DNA from: JAHFOW01 sp046350595
GTDB taxonomy: Bacteria > Planctomycetota > Brocadiia > Brocadiales > Brocadiaceae
NCBI GenBank assembly: GCA_046350595.1
Contig: JAXMAC010000003.1
Location: 1 to 64,000, forward strand
Length of the DNA stretch: 64,000 nucleotides
Direction of reading: 5' to 3'
Under the pieces are notes generated by a model. It searched no databases, was not told the DNA's origin, and saw nothing but the letters and a program-made list of their open reading frames with translations. How positions within the stretch are numbered: position 1 is the first letter of the stretch; each line of letters opens with the position of its first letter. Positions 7,877-16,365 of this stretch are shown here, one piece after another. Position numbers and translations under genes: made by a program.

Positions 7877-10800
7877 TTACTCAAATCTTTCATCTCGGGA
7901 ATTGTCCTTTTCTTCCCATTGTCGTTCTGATCTTATTTCTTCTTCAAATACTCTTTCTTCATTACATGCCCATTCAGATACTACTGGGTTTTTGTGAGAC
8001 TTGAGACTCGATATAAGGCTTAATCGTTTTTGCATGATATCTGCGCGCGACCCGGACCAAGACCTCGGTCTAAATGTTCTTTTGAATTTATTTAACACTG
8101 CAACAACATCTGGAGAGTTATCAATAATGGTTAATGATAGCGGTATCCATTCAAGCTGATTCTCATTCTTACCCTGCCGGTACGCAACAATAGAAGCTGC
8201 CGCCACTGGGTATCTGGCAGAGGGATTGTTTTCGCACCAATCGATAATGACATTATCAGCTATTTGGGATAGGGGGTTGGTCTTACGCTCTGAGTAATGT
8301 AAGTCGTTTATAAACATACTTGTTATTCGATAATTAGTACCTTCATTGTCGCTCAAAAAAGTTTCGAGGAAAACTTGAGGTTGTTTCCGAGCAAGACCCA
8401 CCAAAAGACGAGTATAATCCCAGGAGTAAACCTTATTTTTTGATAGCGCCTTAGAGAAATTATTACACAATATTTTTGCCGTAGTAATAGCATCTTCACC
8501 CACTAAACAAGCTTCAACTATTTGACTTAGATGATAATCCATCTGATCTCGATGATTATTTTCACGGTCAAAAACTACTTGGGCAAGTAAATCTCTTCCA
8601 ATAGACCTTATACTATCGCTATGTCCTATCTTTCTGTTCTTGTCGCTGTAGAGTTTCGTATGCAAAATATCAATCGCAATAACTAAGCCACCAGGCTTTG
8701 ATGCAATAATATTGAGTAAGTCACATAGGTCCTTATCACTTATGCTTTCATAAGCTCTACCATAGGTCAAGTGTTGATATGTCCATACACGAGCGAGACC
8801 GTTGGCAAGCGACTGCTTCAGTCTTTCCACACCCCGCTCATCGATTTTCACTGAAGTTTGAAGTAGCGGGAAACGAGCACCTAATACATCATCGGTAACT
8901 GCATCATTGAGGATTTGCTCAGATATTTCACGATTAGTTTCCGAAATGGAGTGAAGAAAACCACAAAGGACACCATAGTTTTGTTGACTAACATCTACAG
9001 TTGATAGCTGCTCGCGGAAGTTTCTCCAGATTAATAAGGGATCCATACATCCTTCGGCCAAACCCCGGCCAAAGCTATATGACCTGGTTCCAGCAACAGT
9101 CACAATCTCGGATAGTAATGCGTTCAATGTTGCTTCGTCAATAGCCACTTTTTTTCCAATTTGCCGAGTGACTTCTTCGACTCGCGCGTATTGATCACTT
9201 GCACTTTCGTCGCCTTCATCTTCAGCATCAATAAAATCTAATGAGCGACTATGATCGGAAAGTGCATATGTTCGTGCTTGCTCTAGAAGATTACTCGGCT
9301 TCAATAACTCTTCTATTTTTCGAAGTCGCGAAAGCAAAACAGGATCCATTTGTTTGGCGTCAAAACCGATGGTACTTCGAACTGCTATCCAACCCTCATT
9401 CCATGACCCGTTTTTAATAATTGACTTAGCCGCTCTTTCAAGCTCATCGAATACATCAGCTTTTATCCAAAGTCCCCTAAATTTATCTGCTAATAGTCTT
9501 TTTGCTTTGACCGCAATTGGCTGATCAGATACTGCGAGGGTATTTGCCAGACCAATAAACACGTTAAACCATTCATGAACTTCTTCTCTGGTTTCAGGCG
9601 AGTACCCATAGTCTCTGGCGTGAGCCCCGAAATCAAAACAATAATGAGAATTAAAATACCATGCTTCCAACGTGGCGCTGAGCAACAATAAACCTAGCTC
9701 TTGCTCATTCTCAGAACTTGAATTAACCAATCCTTCAATAATGCATAGTCGCTGATTGGCTGACGCATGTGTTCCAGAAAAGTATATAAAAAAAAGTGAT
9801 TTTAGGAGGTCCCGTATCGAATTTCGGTTTTCCTTTGAGTCTTCCGAAAGAGCAAAGCGACAAATTAAAACAGTGCATCGCTCAAACAATTCAGAATCAT
9901 AGGCTAAAGAACGTAGTAATCGAGCAAATTCATAAAAGTGATTATTTGTGCGAGAAGTAAATTCCTGTCCACCATTCCCATTTGCGGCACGTTCAATTGC
10001 TTCAAGTGTTGCCTTTGGAGCGACAGGGGCAATATTTTCCAATAAACTTATGTCAAGCTCGTTTAAATTACTAATGTCATATAACAGGCCATTTTCCGAC
10101 AACCACCTTTCAGCAATTTCAACGGCTATTTTACTTTTATGAAGGTAGCTTAGACGCTTAGAAAAAGATTTTAGAAGCCTTTCGGAACCACCATTTACAA
10201 ATACTTTGAGAATGTCATCAAGAGGAATATTTTCGAGCGCTCTCTGAGCAAGTTTATTCGCCAATGCATGAGGGAATACCGCTCTCCAGATATTTCTTTG
10301 TTGAACAAGATCACGCCTTTTTAACTCTGACACGTCGCCAAATAGCTCCTTGACTGTTCTGTCTGTTAAAGAACCAAGAAGTCTTAACTCTATATCCAAA
10401 TTTTCTGTCGTTTGGCAGTCAAATGAATACACCAGTGAACAGACTTCAGCAGATCTCAGAAGGGTATTATTAGGTTCATTTCGTTGACGAAAGAGGCGTT
10501 GAAAAAGATCTTCGTCTTTTAGATCCGCTAATGTTTCTCCTCTGCTGATAGTATTTGCCAGCGCTATCGCAATTCGAGCATTGCCACCAGAAAATTCAGC
10601 GATGGTACGAGTATCTATCTGACTGATATGACTAAACCGAATCTGGATCATCTTTTCAACCAGCGCTATAGAAGCTGGCTCAAGTCGAAATACTTCTGTT
10701 TCCTCTGGCTGGTCCTCTCGAACATCATATTCAATGGTTATTAGGCTTACCAAACTTCCGGAAGCTGTGCACACAGAGGTTAAGCAACGGTGCAAATCTG

Positions 10801-11722
10801 GTGGACAGTTATCAACTGCAAGTATTGCAGGCTTTTGAAGAGCAATGAGATGTTCCGCAAAATTGCGGGGATCAGGATTAGGACTATTACTAACATCTGA
10901 ATAAAATACTTGTGATTGATTCAATGGGGTTTCACCAATCCGCTCATCGAATAAAGCCTGAAGCAATCGGGTTTTTCCTACGCCAGAAAGACCCACGAGG
11001 CGAACTGACGAGGCTGAACGTAGCAGGATGGTACGCAGACGGTTAATGCCATCTACAGCAGTCATGCCGTCAGATCTGAGGTTAGCGCTATCATAAAGTC
11101 TAACTTCTTCATCTAAAAGATACGCTTCTTCTACTCCTCCCGGAGCATTTGCCCAATTTTCAAACGGTTGCCAACCTCGGACAGGTTTACCTATTTTTTC
11201 TCTGACCCAAAGAATAAGGGATGGATGACAACGAACCCATTGAGCAATTCGATTACGGTCATAAAAATCAAGTTTAAGATTAAGTGCATTGTCACAATCC
11301 GACAAAGCCTCCAGCATTGCGTTTCGGCGGGCGCGAAGAGCAGTATCCGAAGTTGAACCTGTACTGCTAACAATAATGTAAGCTCCACTCGCATCTGCTA
11401 GCTCCCGTATAACCTGTCTCAATTTACCATCAGGACGTATTTCTTTGATAATTTCAGCACGTGGCATATCGGGTTTTTTTACCTGAAAGCCGGTAGATGA
11501 TCTAGGGACAAAGCCATCGGGGTTAGGAGTGCCTGAAAGTTTGACTCGAACGTCAAGCCCGCCATCTTTAGCATCTTGATGACCACCCCAAGTTACACCG
11601 GCAGTTGGTAAGTTGTTTGTGCGAAGATCTGCTTCGCAGAGTAAACCTACGAGTGAGCGCAAATCACTGTCATTAAGCTCCGTGATTTCATTACCAGTTA
11701 TTTCGAACATATTTTCCCACAA
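7877..11722 (-). CDS. PD-(D/E)xK nuclease-STAND NTPase, Avs-like defence candidate
   Basis: 1281 aa. Residues 15-160 look like a restriction-endonuclease fold: an acidic helix (CEADL, 29-33), DGGLDVRV (53-60) and GFQVKK (78-83), spaced like the E...D...(E/Q)xK nuclease core. Residues 241-252 are a Walker A motif (VGLSGVGKTRLL) and 298-305 a Walker B strand ending in Asp-Asn (PAILAVDN). The rest, about 850 residues, is alpha-helical with no clear repeat and would be the sensor. This layout (effector, STAND ATPase, long helical sensor) is that of Avs-type antiphage proteins, which recognise a phage protein and then cut DNA. It stands alone between attC-like palindromes, next to an eroded TA pair. 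Activity and subtype are not shown. Confidence 0.65.
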   Translation of the reverse strand: MWENMFEITGNEITELNDSDLRSLVGLLCEADLRTNNLPTAGVTWGGHQDAKDGGLDVRVKLSGTPNPDGFVPRSSTGFQVKKPDMPRAEIIKEIRPDGKLRQVIRELADASGAYIIVSSTGSTSDTALRARRNAMLEALSDCDNALNLKLDFYDRNRIAQWVRCHPSLILWVREKIGKPVRGWQPFENWANAPGGVEEAYLLDEEVRLYDSANLRSDGMTAVDGINRLRTILLRSASSVRLVGLSGVGKTRLLQALFDERIGETPLNQSQVFYSDVSNSPNPDPRNFAEHLIALQKPAILAVDNCPPDLHRCLTSVCTASGSLVSLITIEYDVREDQPEETEVFRLEPASIALVEKMIQIRFSHISQIDTRTIAEFSGGNARIAIALANTISRGETLADLKDEDLFQRLFRQRNEPNNTLLRSAEVCSLVYSFDCQTTENLDIELRLLGSLTDRTVKELFGDVSELKRRDLVQQRNIWRAVFPHALANKLAQRALENIPLDDILKVFVNGGSERLLKSFSKRLSYLHKSKIAVEIAERWLSENGLLYDISNLNELDISLLENIAPVAPKATLEAIERAANGNGGQEFTSRTNNHFYEFARLLRSLAYDSELFERCTVLICRFALSEDSKENRNSIRDLLKSLFFIYFSGTHASANQRLCIIEGLVNSSSENEQELGLLLLSATLEAWYFNSHYCFDFGAHARDYGYSPETREEVHEWFNVFIGLANTLAVSDQPIAVKAKRLLADKFRGLWIKADVFDELERAAKSIIKNGSWNEGWIAVRSTIGFDAKQMDPVLLSRLRKIEELLKPSNLLEQARTYALSDHSRSLDFIDAEDEGDESASDQYARVEEVTRQIGKKVAIDEATLNALLSEIVTVAGTRSYSFGRGLAEGCMDPLLIWRNFREQLSTVDVSQQNYGVLCGFLHSISETNREISEQILNDAVTDDVLGARFPLLQTSVKIDERGVERLKQSLANGLARVWTYQHLTYGRAYESISDKDLCDLLNIIASKPGGLVIAIDILHTKLYSDKNRKIGHSDSIRSIGRDLLAQVVFDRENNHRDQMDYHLSQIVEACLVGEDAITTAKILCNNFSKALSKNKVYSWDYTRLLVGLARKQPQVFLETFLSDNEGTNYRITSMFINDLHYSERKTNPLSQIADNVIIDWCENNPSARYPVAAASIVAYRQGKNENQLEWIPLSLTIIDNSPDVVAVLNKFKRTFRPRSWSGSRADIMQKRLSLISSLKSHKNPVVSEWACNEERVFEEEIRSERQWEEKDNSRDERFE

Positions 11723-11788
11723 TAATTAATATGCCTGTGATGGTCAATACGACTTTCATGCCTGCAATATCAGTAAATTTTGCGCGAT

Positions 11789-11854
11789 GCATAACGATTG
11801 AACTCACAGGTGCGGCGGTTGTTTTGCCGCATCCCGTGGAGTGATTGGTTATGT
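11789..11854 (-). other. attC-like site upstream of the STAND gene
   Basis: CATAAC (11790-11795) pairs with GTTATG (11848-11853). Inside, TGCGGC pairs with GCCGCA, and CTCAC/GTGGAG pair with one unpaired base, leaving a short terminal loop. Imperfect arms with extrahelical bases and a six-base core are typical of attC recombination sites. It begins two bases beyond the restored brnA stop codon (11856-11858) and 67 bases before the STAND start, as expected between two cassettes. Confidence 0.4.
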
Positions 11855-11855
11855 G

Positions 11856-12055
11856 TTATTTTGTTATTGTTTCTACTATGGAAATGTCTTTTTTAATCCA
11901 CTCATTTACTATCGTTGCAATCTCTACGCCTTTTTTCTTTGAGAATTTTTCAGCACTTCCATCATGTCAGGCTCAATATAAACAGGTAAATACAGTTCTG
12001 CATCCGGACGATAAAACTTACCTCTACCTTTGGAAAAATCATATTCTTTTTTCAT
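11856..12055 (-). pseudogene. brnA: BrnA-type antitoxin, frameshifted
   Basis: The frame from ATG 12055 reads MKKEYDFSKGRGKFYRP, then PVYIEPDMMEVL, and then breaks in a run of six T (11931-11936). The other frame continues KGVEIATIVNEWIKKDIS to a stop at 11856-11858. Together they make about 65 aa with the linear layout of BrnA/CopG-like antitoxins (short N-terminal tail, beta strand, two helices). BrnA neutralises BrnT and represses its own operon. The start overlaps the brnT stop by four bases (ATGA). One base in the T run separates intact from broken. Confidence 0.6.
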
Positions 12056-12350
12056 TTATTTTCCTCCTGATACTGTTTTGATTTTTTCGTTGCCTTGCGG
12101 GCAGAAATAATTCTAATTCTGCAATAGTCGACATCCAACTGCTGGAAAGTATGTACTACAACCAGCAAAAATACCATTCTGTCAAGTCCAATTGTAGCCC
12201 ATCGGTTCACCATGTTCGCTATGCTTCACTATCGAAAACGGCTACATTATTCTTGATCAAGAAAATAGTGGATGCTTGCTCAAAACTAATCCCGTGTTTT
12301 TTCTGATTTGTTTTTGCCTTATTAGGATCCCACTCAAAATAATAACGCAC
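12052..12350 (-). pseudogene. brnT: BrnT-type toxin, frameshifted
   Basis: From a GTG at 12350 the frame reads VRYYFEWDPNKA, then KKHGISFEQASTIF, the signature start of BrnT ribonucleases. A second frame gives NRWATIGLDRMVFLLVVVHT and IRIISARKATKKS, the signature end. The middle (about 12180-12240), where BrnT has its DP.../HS acidic-His region, is scrambled by at least one indel. About 95 aa if restored, normal for the family. With brnA it forms an order-typical toxin-antitoxin pair that has decayed. Confidence 0.65.
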
Positions 12351-12890
12351 TTACTACATCCCATTTATATTTCCTTTCTTATCTTACACCTAACTATGTT
12401 ATTAACAAGTTTTCTTTTACTTTGACAAATAGTACAGCATAAATCAATAAATATTTGACATATAAGGTTTTCACTACTATACCCGAACTTGTTAACATTA
12501 CAAATTGAAAGATATCAAGACAACAGGATAAGTACCAATGATTAATATCCCTATAGTAATTCTGTGGACATCATACTCTAGTTTTAGAATCTCACTTTCT
12601 TTCACTTTTTTTGCGGTCTCTCCGCCTTCTTCTGACATAGCATGTTCCTGGGACTACCACACGAGCGATCATAGCCATAAGGAACTTGATTGTATATGTG
12701 GGTATTCAAACTGTAGTCAAATTGTAGTCAACTCCAGCGGAATCCAAAGGAATCAATAGGAATTGTCAGAAGTAAGCTTATGTTGTAACTTATTCCATGA
12801 TAAAATATTGCGGTCATAACAGGCACAATATCAGTCAGTTATAAAAATTGTCAAAAAACACCCTTTTAACGAATGGCATTCAAAAGGTCA
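12351..12890. other. Non-coding stretch before the attachment site
   Basis: ACCTAAC at 12388-12394 (minus: GTTAGGT) fits a perfect cassette core site and could bound the brnTA cassette. TTAACAAGTT near 12394 pairs with AACTTGTTAA near 12485, enclosing an AT-rich segment. Further on, TGTAGTCAA occurs twice in direct repeat (about 12713 and 12724), as in arm-type integrase sites. No gene is convincing; a short frame at 12538 has no support. Confidence 0.45.
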
Positions 12891-12914
12891 GGTTCGAATC
12901 CCTCAGCTCCACCA
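12891..12914 (+). other. tRNA/tmRNA 3'-end fragment with CCA (attachment site)
   Basis: The 24 bases hold a complete T-loop, GGTTCGAATCC, followed by CAGCTCCACCA, the acceptor end with encoded CCA. The upstream half of the T-stem does not pair, so the left partner has been replaced: this is the 3' end only. CAGCTCCACCA is the usual end of tmRNA (ssrA), but tRNAs with the same acceptor are possible. It is the kind of duplicate left by integration of an element into a tRNA or tmRNA gene. Confidence 0.7.
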
Positions 12915-12929
12915 ATAAATACAGTGGTT

Positions 12930-13096
12930 TCAGGCATTCGATACATTCCTGTCTTCCCCTAGTGTGACCAAATTGTGACCGACCTCTAATATTTGAACAC
13001 CATCACGTAAACTTTCCGGGCAAGATGAGCGTACCTTTGAGTCATTCTAATATCTTTGTGTCCCAATAGTTTTGATATTTTATAAATATCAATTCC
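12930..13096 (-). pseudogene. C-terminal remnant of a second tyrosine recombinase
   Basis: One frame reads GIDIYKISKLLGHKDIRMTQRYAHL, here split as the box-II LGH (catalytic His) and the RY (catalytic Tyr) of tyrosine recombinases. After a one-base slip the natural tail continues ESLRDGVQILEVGHNLVTL to a stop at 12930. Everything upstream of box II is missing. The stop is 15 bases from the tRNA-like fragment, the standard position of an integrase next to its attachment site. It belongs to an older element on the right, distinct from the integrase at the left edge. Confidence 0.7.
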
Positions 13097-13179
13097 CCGT
13101 TACGCAAGCCGGATACAGCTATTTTACCTACTTGCATTTTTGCCTTCTTGGAAAAGAATAGCCTGAACGACCTGTGTCA

Positions 13180-13319
13180 TTCTTCCCTCTTAGCTCCACA
13201 AAAAATGTTCCGCTAAGAGCGAAGGTTTTAACGCTTATTGCATCGGCTAACTTTATTCCCTTTCCTGTCACAGCATTCTTTCATCTTCTACAAAACAGAA
13301 GATCAAAGAATGCTGTGAT
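13180..13319. repeat. Dispersed repeat family A, copy 3
   Basis: Matches 3120-3281 and 4443-4601 from the TTAGCTCCACAAAAAA block to the terminal stem-loop (13269-13317). Confidence 0.75.
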
Positions 13320-13383
13320 TGTTTAATTATCAGTTACGCATTCTTATTTTACACGTATATTGGTTTTAATTGAATATATATTA

Positions 13384-14468
13384 GGTAACATAATTAAGTA
13401 GACTATTTCCTGAAAAAGGATTTAATTTGTTCTGGTCTTTTTTGAAGTGAGCGCAATGTTCTGAGAACTTGTGATTTTAATTGATGCTTATCTTTCATGG
13501 GTTTTGCCGTCAATCGTTTTGTTTTAGAATAATTCCAAACTTCTTCATCGGGATTTAATTCGGGAGAATATCCTGGTAAAATGTGCAAAGATAACCAAGA
13601 AGAGTTATTTTCAATAAATCGTTCCACCGCCTTAGACTTATGCGAAGGCGCTCCATCAATAATGAAAAAGACCTTACGTCGTTTAAAGTGGTTGCGGAAG
13701 GCATTCATAAAACGAATTAACGTTCTGGAATTAAAATTTTCCTTTGCAAATTGAAAGACTAAATCTCCTCTATGGCTAACTGCCGAGGTAACCCCAATAT
13801 GAATACCCTTTTCCCCAGAAACACGCGCTATGGGTTGGATATCCGGGAAACTCCAAGTCTTCCCAACATGGGGGACCAAAAAGAAGGACGCTTCGTCCCC
13901 GTAAAGAATCAAACCACGAGATTGAGCCGCTTCCTGGGTAATTTTAGGCAACGTATATCGTTTCCAGCGATTTACTGCTTTAGGATTTTGTTCCAATGCC
14001 CTTCTCTCTGGAGTTTTGCGGACCAGCCCCAATCTTCTCAGAAAACGAGACATGTGTTTTGTATGGAACTTAGTTCCAAATTCTCTTTTAATCAAAATAC
14101 GCACGCGGGGACCTGTCCACAAATCAGAATCAAACCCATATTCCATCGCGGGTTGTCGAAGCATTTTTACCAGTTTCAGGATTGCTGTTTGTTTGAGTTT
14201 AGATGGCGACCCCGTGGATTTGGTCGATCTCAATGCTTCAGAACCAAATGTCCGGTATTTTTGTATCCAACCAAAAACGGTGGATCTGTTCAGTCGCATC
14301 GCAAGAGCTATCTCTTCAACTCGAATTCCTTGTTGAACCATTCGCACTGCCAAGTAACGCATTTCTTCCAGCGTCTCATGGCTGATTGTGTATCCGTTTT
14401 CTCGATTGACTGTAGTCACATTCTGATAATAGCACGTTCATAAGAAAAGTCTACTTAATTATGTTACT
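13384..14468 (-). mobile_element. IS630-type insertion sequence, apparently intact
   Basis: About 1.08 kb. Terminal inverted repeats of 20 bases, perfect: GTAACATAATTAAGTAGACT at 13385-13404 and its complement at 14448-14467. Both ends abut TA (13382-13383 and 14469-14470), the target duplicated by IS630/Tc1-mariner elements. One intact transposase inside. Confidence 0.85.
13403..14419 (-). CDS. IS630-family transposase
   Basis: 338 aa, full length for the family. Residues about 10-75 are a homeodomain-like HTH (VEEIALAMRLNRSTVFGWI), followed by a second winged-helix. The DDE catalytic domain shows LILYGDEASF (first Asp), FFIIDGAPSHKS (second Asp) and LPGYSPELNPDEEVW (final acidic residue). 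It cuts at TA targets and moves the element that encloses it. The start ATG is at 14419, close to the right inverted repeat. No frameshift is seen, so it may still be active. Confidence 0.9.
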   Translation of the reverse strand: MTTVNRENGYTISHETLEEMRYLAVRMVQQGIRVEEIALAMRLNRSTVFGWIQKYRTFGSEALRSTKSTGSPSKLKQTAILKLVKMLRQPAMEYGFDSDLWTGPRVRILIKREFGTKFHTKHMSRFLRRLGLVRKTPERRALEQNPKAVNRWKRYTLPKITQEAAQSRGLILYGDEASFFLVPHVGKTWSFPDIQPIARVSGEKGIHIGVTSAVSHRGDLVFQFAKENFNSRTLIRFMNAFRNHFKRRKVFFIIDGAPSHKSKAVERFIENNSSWLSLHILPGYSPELNPDEEVWNYSKTKRLTAKPMKDKHQLKSQVLRTLRSLQKRPEQIKSFFRK

Positions 14469-14611
14469 TACTATATATCTTATCGAAAGTCATTTGCAAA
14501 TATTTGGTTTAACAAATTTACGGATAATTTATAGTTGTATAGATTGTATTGGGTAAAGTGAAATCAAACAAACTAATTCTATAAACCCTGAACTTTAGGC
14601 GGCAGGTAGGG

Positions 14612-14944
14612 TTAGAGATTGTTCAGATACTCTTTAATTCTTTCGTGGTTTTCATTTTCTTTATCACCCTTAAAATACATCTCAATAAAATCTATCCTCA
14701 AGTTATTATCATGGAAAGCGTAAATAATCCGCAGAGAAGAACCCTTTAAATAGCGGCAAAACAAACGTGCCTTTATGACAGTGCAATGGTCGTTCTTTGT
14801 TATGACGCTAAAATGTTTACTGTTTCCCAAAGGCACAACGGTGATTACGCGTTTAAACTCCGCCAGGTCATCCGGCAATGATTGGTATTTTTTGGTCAGC
14901 CGCTTACATTCTTTGAGAAATTCGGGCAGTTCATTAAAGGTCAT
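14612..14944 (-). CDS. RelE/ParE-like toxin paired with a Panacea antitoxin
   Basis: 110 aa. The N-terminus MTFNELPEFLKECKRLTKKY is a helix pair as in RelE-fold toxins, followed by strands around FKRVITVVPLG, ARLFCRYLKG, SLRIIYAFHD and LRIDFIEMYFKG; the last strand-helix ends the protein. RelE-fold toxins cut mRNA on ribosomes. The start overlaps the upstream antitoxin by 11 bases, so they form one transcript with the antitoxin first. The catalytic residues are not assigned. Confidence 0.65.
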   Translation of the reverse strand: MTFNELPEFLKECKRLTKKYQSLPDDLAEFKRVITVVPLGNSKHFSVITKNDHCTVIKARLFCRYLKGSSLRIIYAFHDNNLRIDFIEMYFKGDKENENHERIKEYLNNL

Positions 14945-15728
14945 CGCTATAGTTTCTTACTGAATAATGCTCATCGCGATAGAACACGCTTTCATAAGAA
15001 AGCGGTTGTCCTTCTTTTGCTGTTTTCCACGGCATATCTCCGTGAGAGTAATTTTCTATTTCTCTGGCATTTTTATCAGAAAGACGCGCCAGGACTTCAT
15101 CAATATGGTCAATCTCCCGCGCTGAAAGGGTGCTAAGATCGGCTCGCTTAACCGGCAGATATTTTTTTTGCAAGTGGTTAAAATACTTGCTTTTTACCGC
15201 CTCAATCTCTCCATTTCTCTGCATATCCTTTAAAATTGCCCCCAACTCAACCGATGTCGGTCCGTGGTGATTTTTAATGTAAGTTGCCCCCATTAAGTTT
15301 TCTTCAAACTTTTCATAATAATCAAAATCAATAAAGTAAAGGAGTTTGTGGATCACAGTTTCGCCAACGTTTGGCTTGCCTCCGACCTTTTCCAAAATGT
15401 AAAGCAACACCTGTTTGAATTTATCAAGATTCTTTCGTGTTACGCGGATGTGAAGACCGGCATCTGCCTTTTTGCCTGTACTCGTTTTTTCTAAAACGAC
15501 CTCATGCACTGGCTCTTTGCCAGCTAAAAAATCTTCGAAAGGAATGCCAAAAATATCTGCAAGTATCTTTGCTGCTGAAATAGTTAAATCCTTCTCGCCC
15601 TGCTCTATTTGGATATACGTAGGACGGGAAACGCCAATCTTTGACGCCAGATACCCCTGGGTCAGATTGAGCTTTTTGCGCATCTGTTGGATGAATTTTG
15701 AATGTTCAGAAACATGATAGTTAATCAT
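14934..15728 (-). CDS. XRE HTH-Panacea (SocA-like, DUF4065) antitoxin
   Basis: 264 aa. Residues about 10-65 are an XRE-type HTH (LNLTQGYLASKIGVSRPTY, then EQGEKDLTI), likely an autorepressor. Residues about 105-235 match the Panacea/SocA fold, with VIHKLLYFIDFDYYE and ATYIKNHHGPTSVEL as landmarks. Panacea domains bind and neutralise unrelated toxins and are swapped among TA systems. The RelE-like gene overlaps its end. Antitoxin role is inference from domain and overlap. Confidence 0.75.
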   Translation of the reverse strand: MINYHVSEHSKFIQQMRKKLNLTQGYLASKIGVSRPTYIQIEQGEKDLTISAAKILADIFGIPFEDFLAGKEPVHEVVLEKTSTGKKADAGLHIRVTRKNLDKFKQVLLYILEKVGGKPNVGETVIHKLLYFIDFDYYEKFEENLMGATYIKNHHGPTSVELGAILKDMQRNGEIEAVKSKYFNHLQKKYLPVKRADLSTLSAREIDHIDEVLARLSDKNAREIENYSHGDMPWKTAKEGQPLSYESVFYRDEHYSVRNYSDDL

Positions 15729-15864
15729 ATATTCCAGAAAAAAAGATTTTGAATTTTAATGGTATCATAAGATTATTGCTTACGCTACAATCTTAAACAT
15801 TGTAAATATATTTGTCAATATGAATGTAAAGAATATTAACAATTACATGAATTACCCAATAACA

Positions 15865-15920
15865 AGCAAGGATTAAGCCCTTCCTTTTTATAAATCCTTG
15901 CTTTTTTGGCAAGGATTTTT
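15865..15920 (+). terminator. Two mutually exclusive hairpins sharing one arm, with T run
   Basis: AGCAAGGATT (15865-15874) can pair with AATCCTTGCT (15893-15902). The same middle arm can instead pair with GGCAAGGATT (15908-15917), which is followed by seven T: a plus-strand terminator. This is the arrangement of an antiterminator/terminator switch, but no plus-strand gene follows; the next gene is on the minus strand. It may simply end a transcript. Confidence 0.45.
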
Positions 15921-15927
15921 TTAGGTA

Positions 15928-16365
15928 TTATTTTTTATCATGCTTGCCGCTTCCTATCTTTATATCCAGGTGTTTGTGGCAGTCGGCGCAGGTCTGGCGT
16001 AATAGACCTACCTGCCATAGGACGTCTTCGAGCGTGACAGTTTTATTCTTTTCTCTAAAAACACCGTCTATATTTTCAGATGCCGTCAGCATCGCACGGT
16101 TGAGTTCCTGATATTTATTGTCGTCTGGTCGGGCAAATTTCGTTGTGGCGGTCTTGCAGAGCGCTGTGAGATGAGCGCTTGCGTCAGTGTAAATTTTATA
16201 GTCTTTTTCTACTTCTTCAAAAGAGAAGTACGTCGAAAGTCGCTCCAGAACCTTATAATGCTTATCTATTTCACCCATAAGCACTGCCAGTTCGCTTTTT
16301 TCCTTCTCGTCGCCTTTTACCAGTTCCCCTCCAGTAAACCAAATGAAAGCTGTGCAAAATAACAT
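15928..16365 (-). CDS. Monohaem cytochrome c, four-helix type
   Basis: About 145 aa from ATG 16365. The mature part is helical (GEIDKHYKVLERLSTYFS..., charged helices), and the only haem site is CADCH near the C-terminus, as in cytochrome c'-like proteins. Residues 1-18 are hydrophobic (MLFCTAFIWF) and look like a shortened signal peptide. The open frame continues upstream to 16545, but those codons lie in a dispersed repeat (16366-16460), so the original 5' end seems displaced by the repeat. No ribosome site precedes 16365. It acts in the periplasm or anammoxosome if exported; its partner is unknown. Confidence 0.6.
   Translation of the reverse strand: MLFCTAFIWFTGGELVKGDEKEKSELAVLMGEIDKHYKVLERLSTYFSFEEVEKDYKIYTDASAHLTALCKTATTKFARPDDNKYQELNRAMLTASENIDGVFREKNKTVTLEDVLWQVGLLRQTCADCHKHLDIKIGSGKHDKK

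Noticed and set aside
12538..12759. Plus-strand frame of 73 codons before the attachment site
   Set aside because: No ribosome site, unlikely amino-acid composition, and it crosses direct repeats that look like integrase arm sites.
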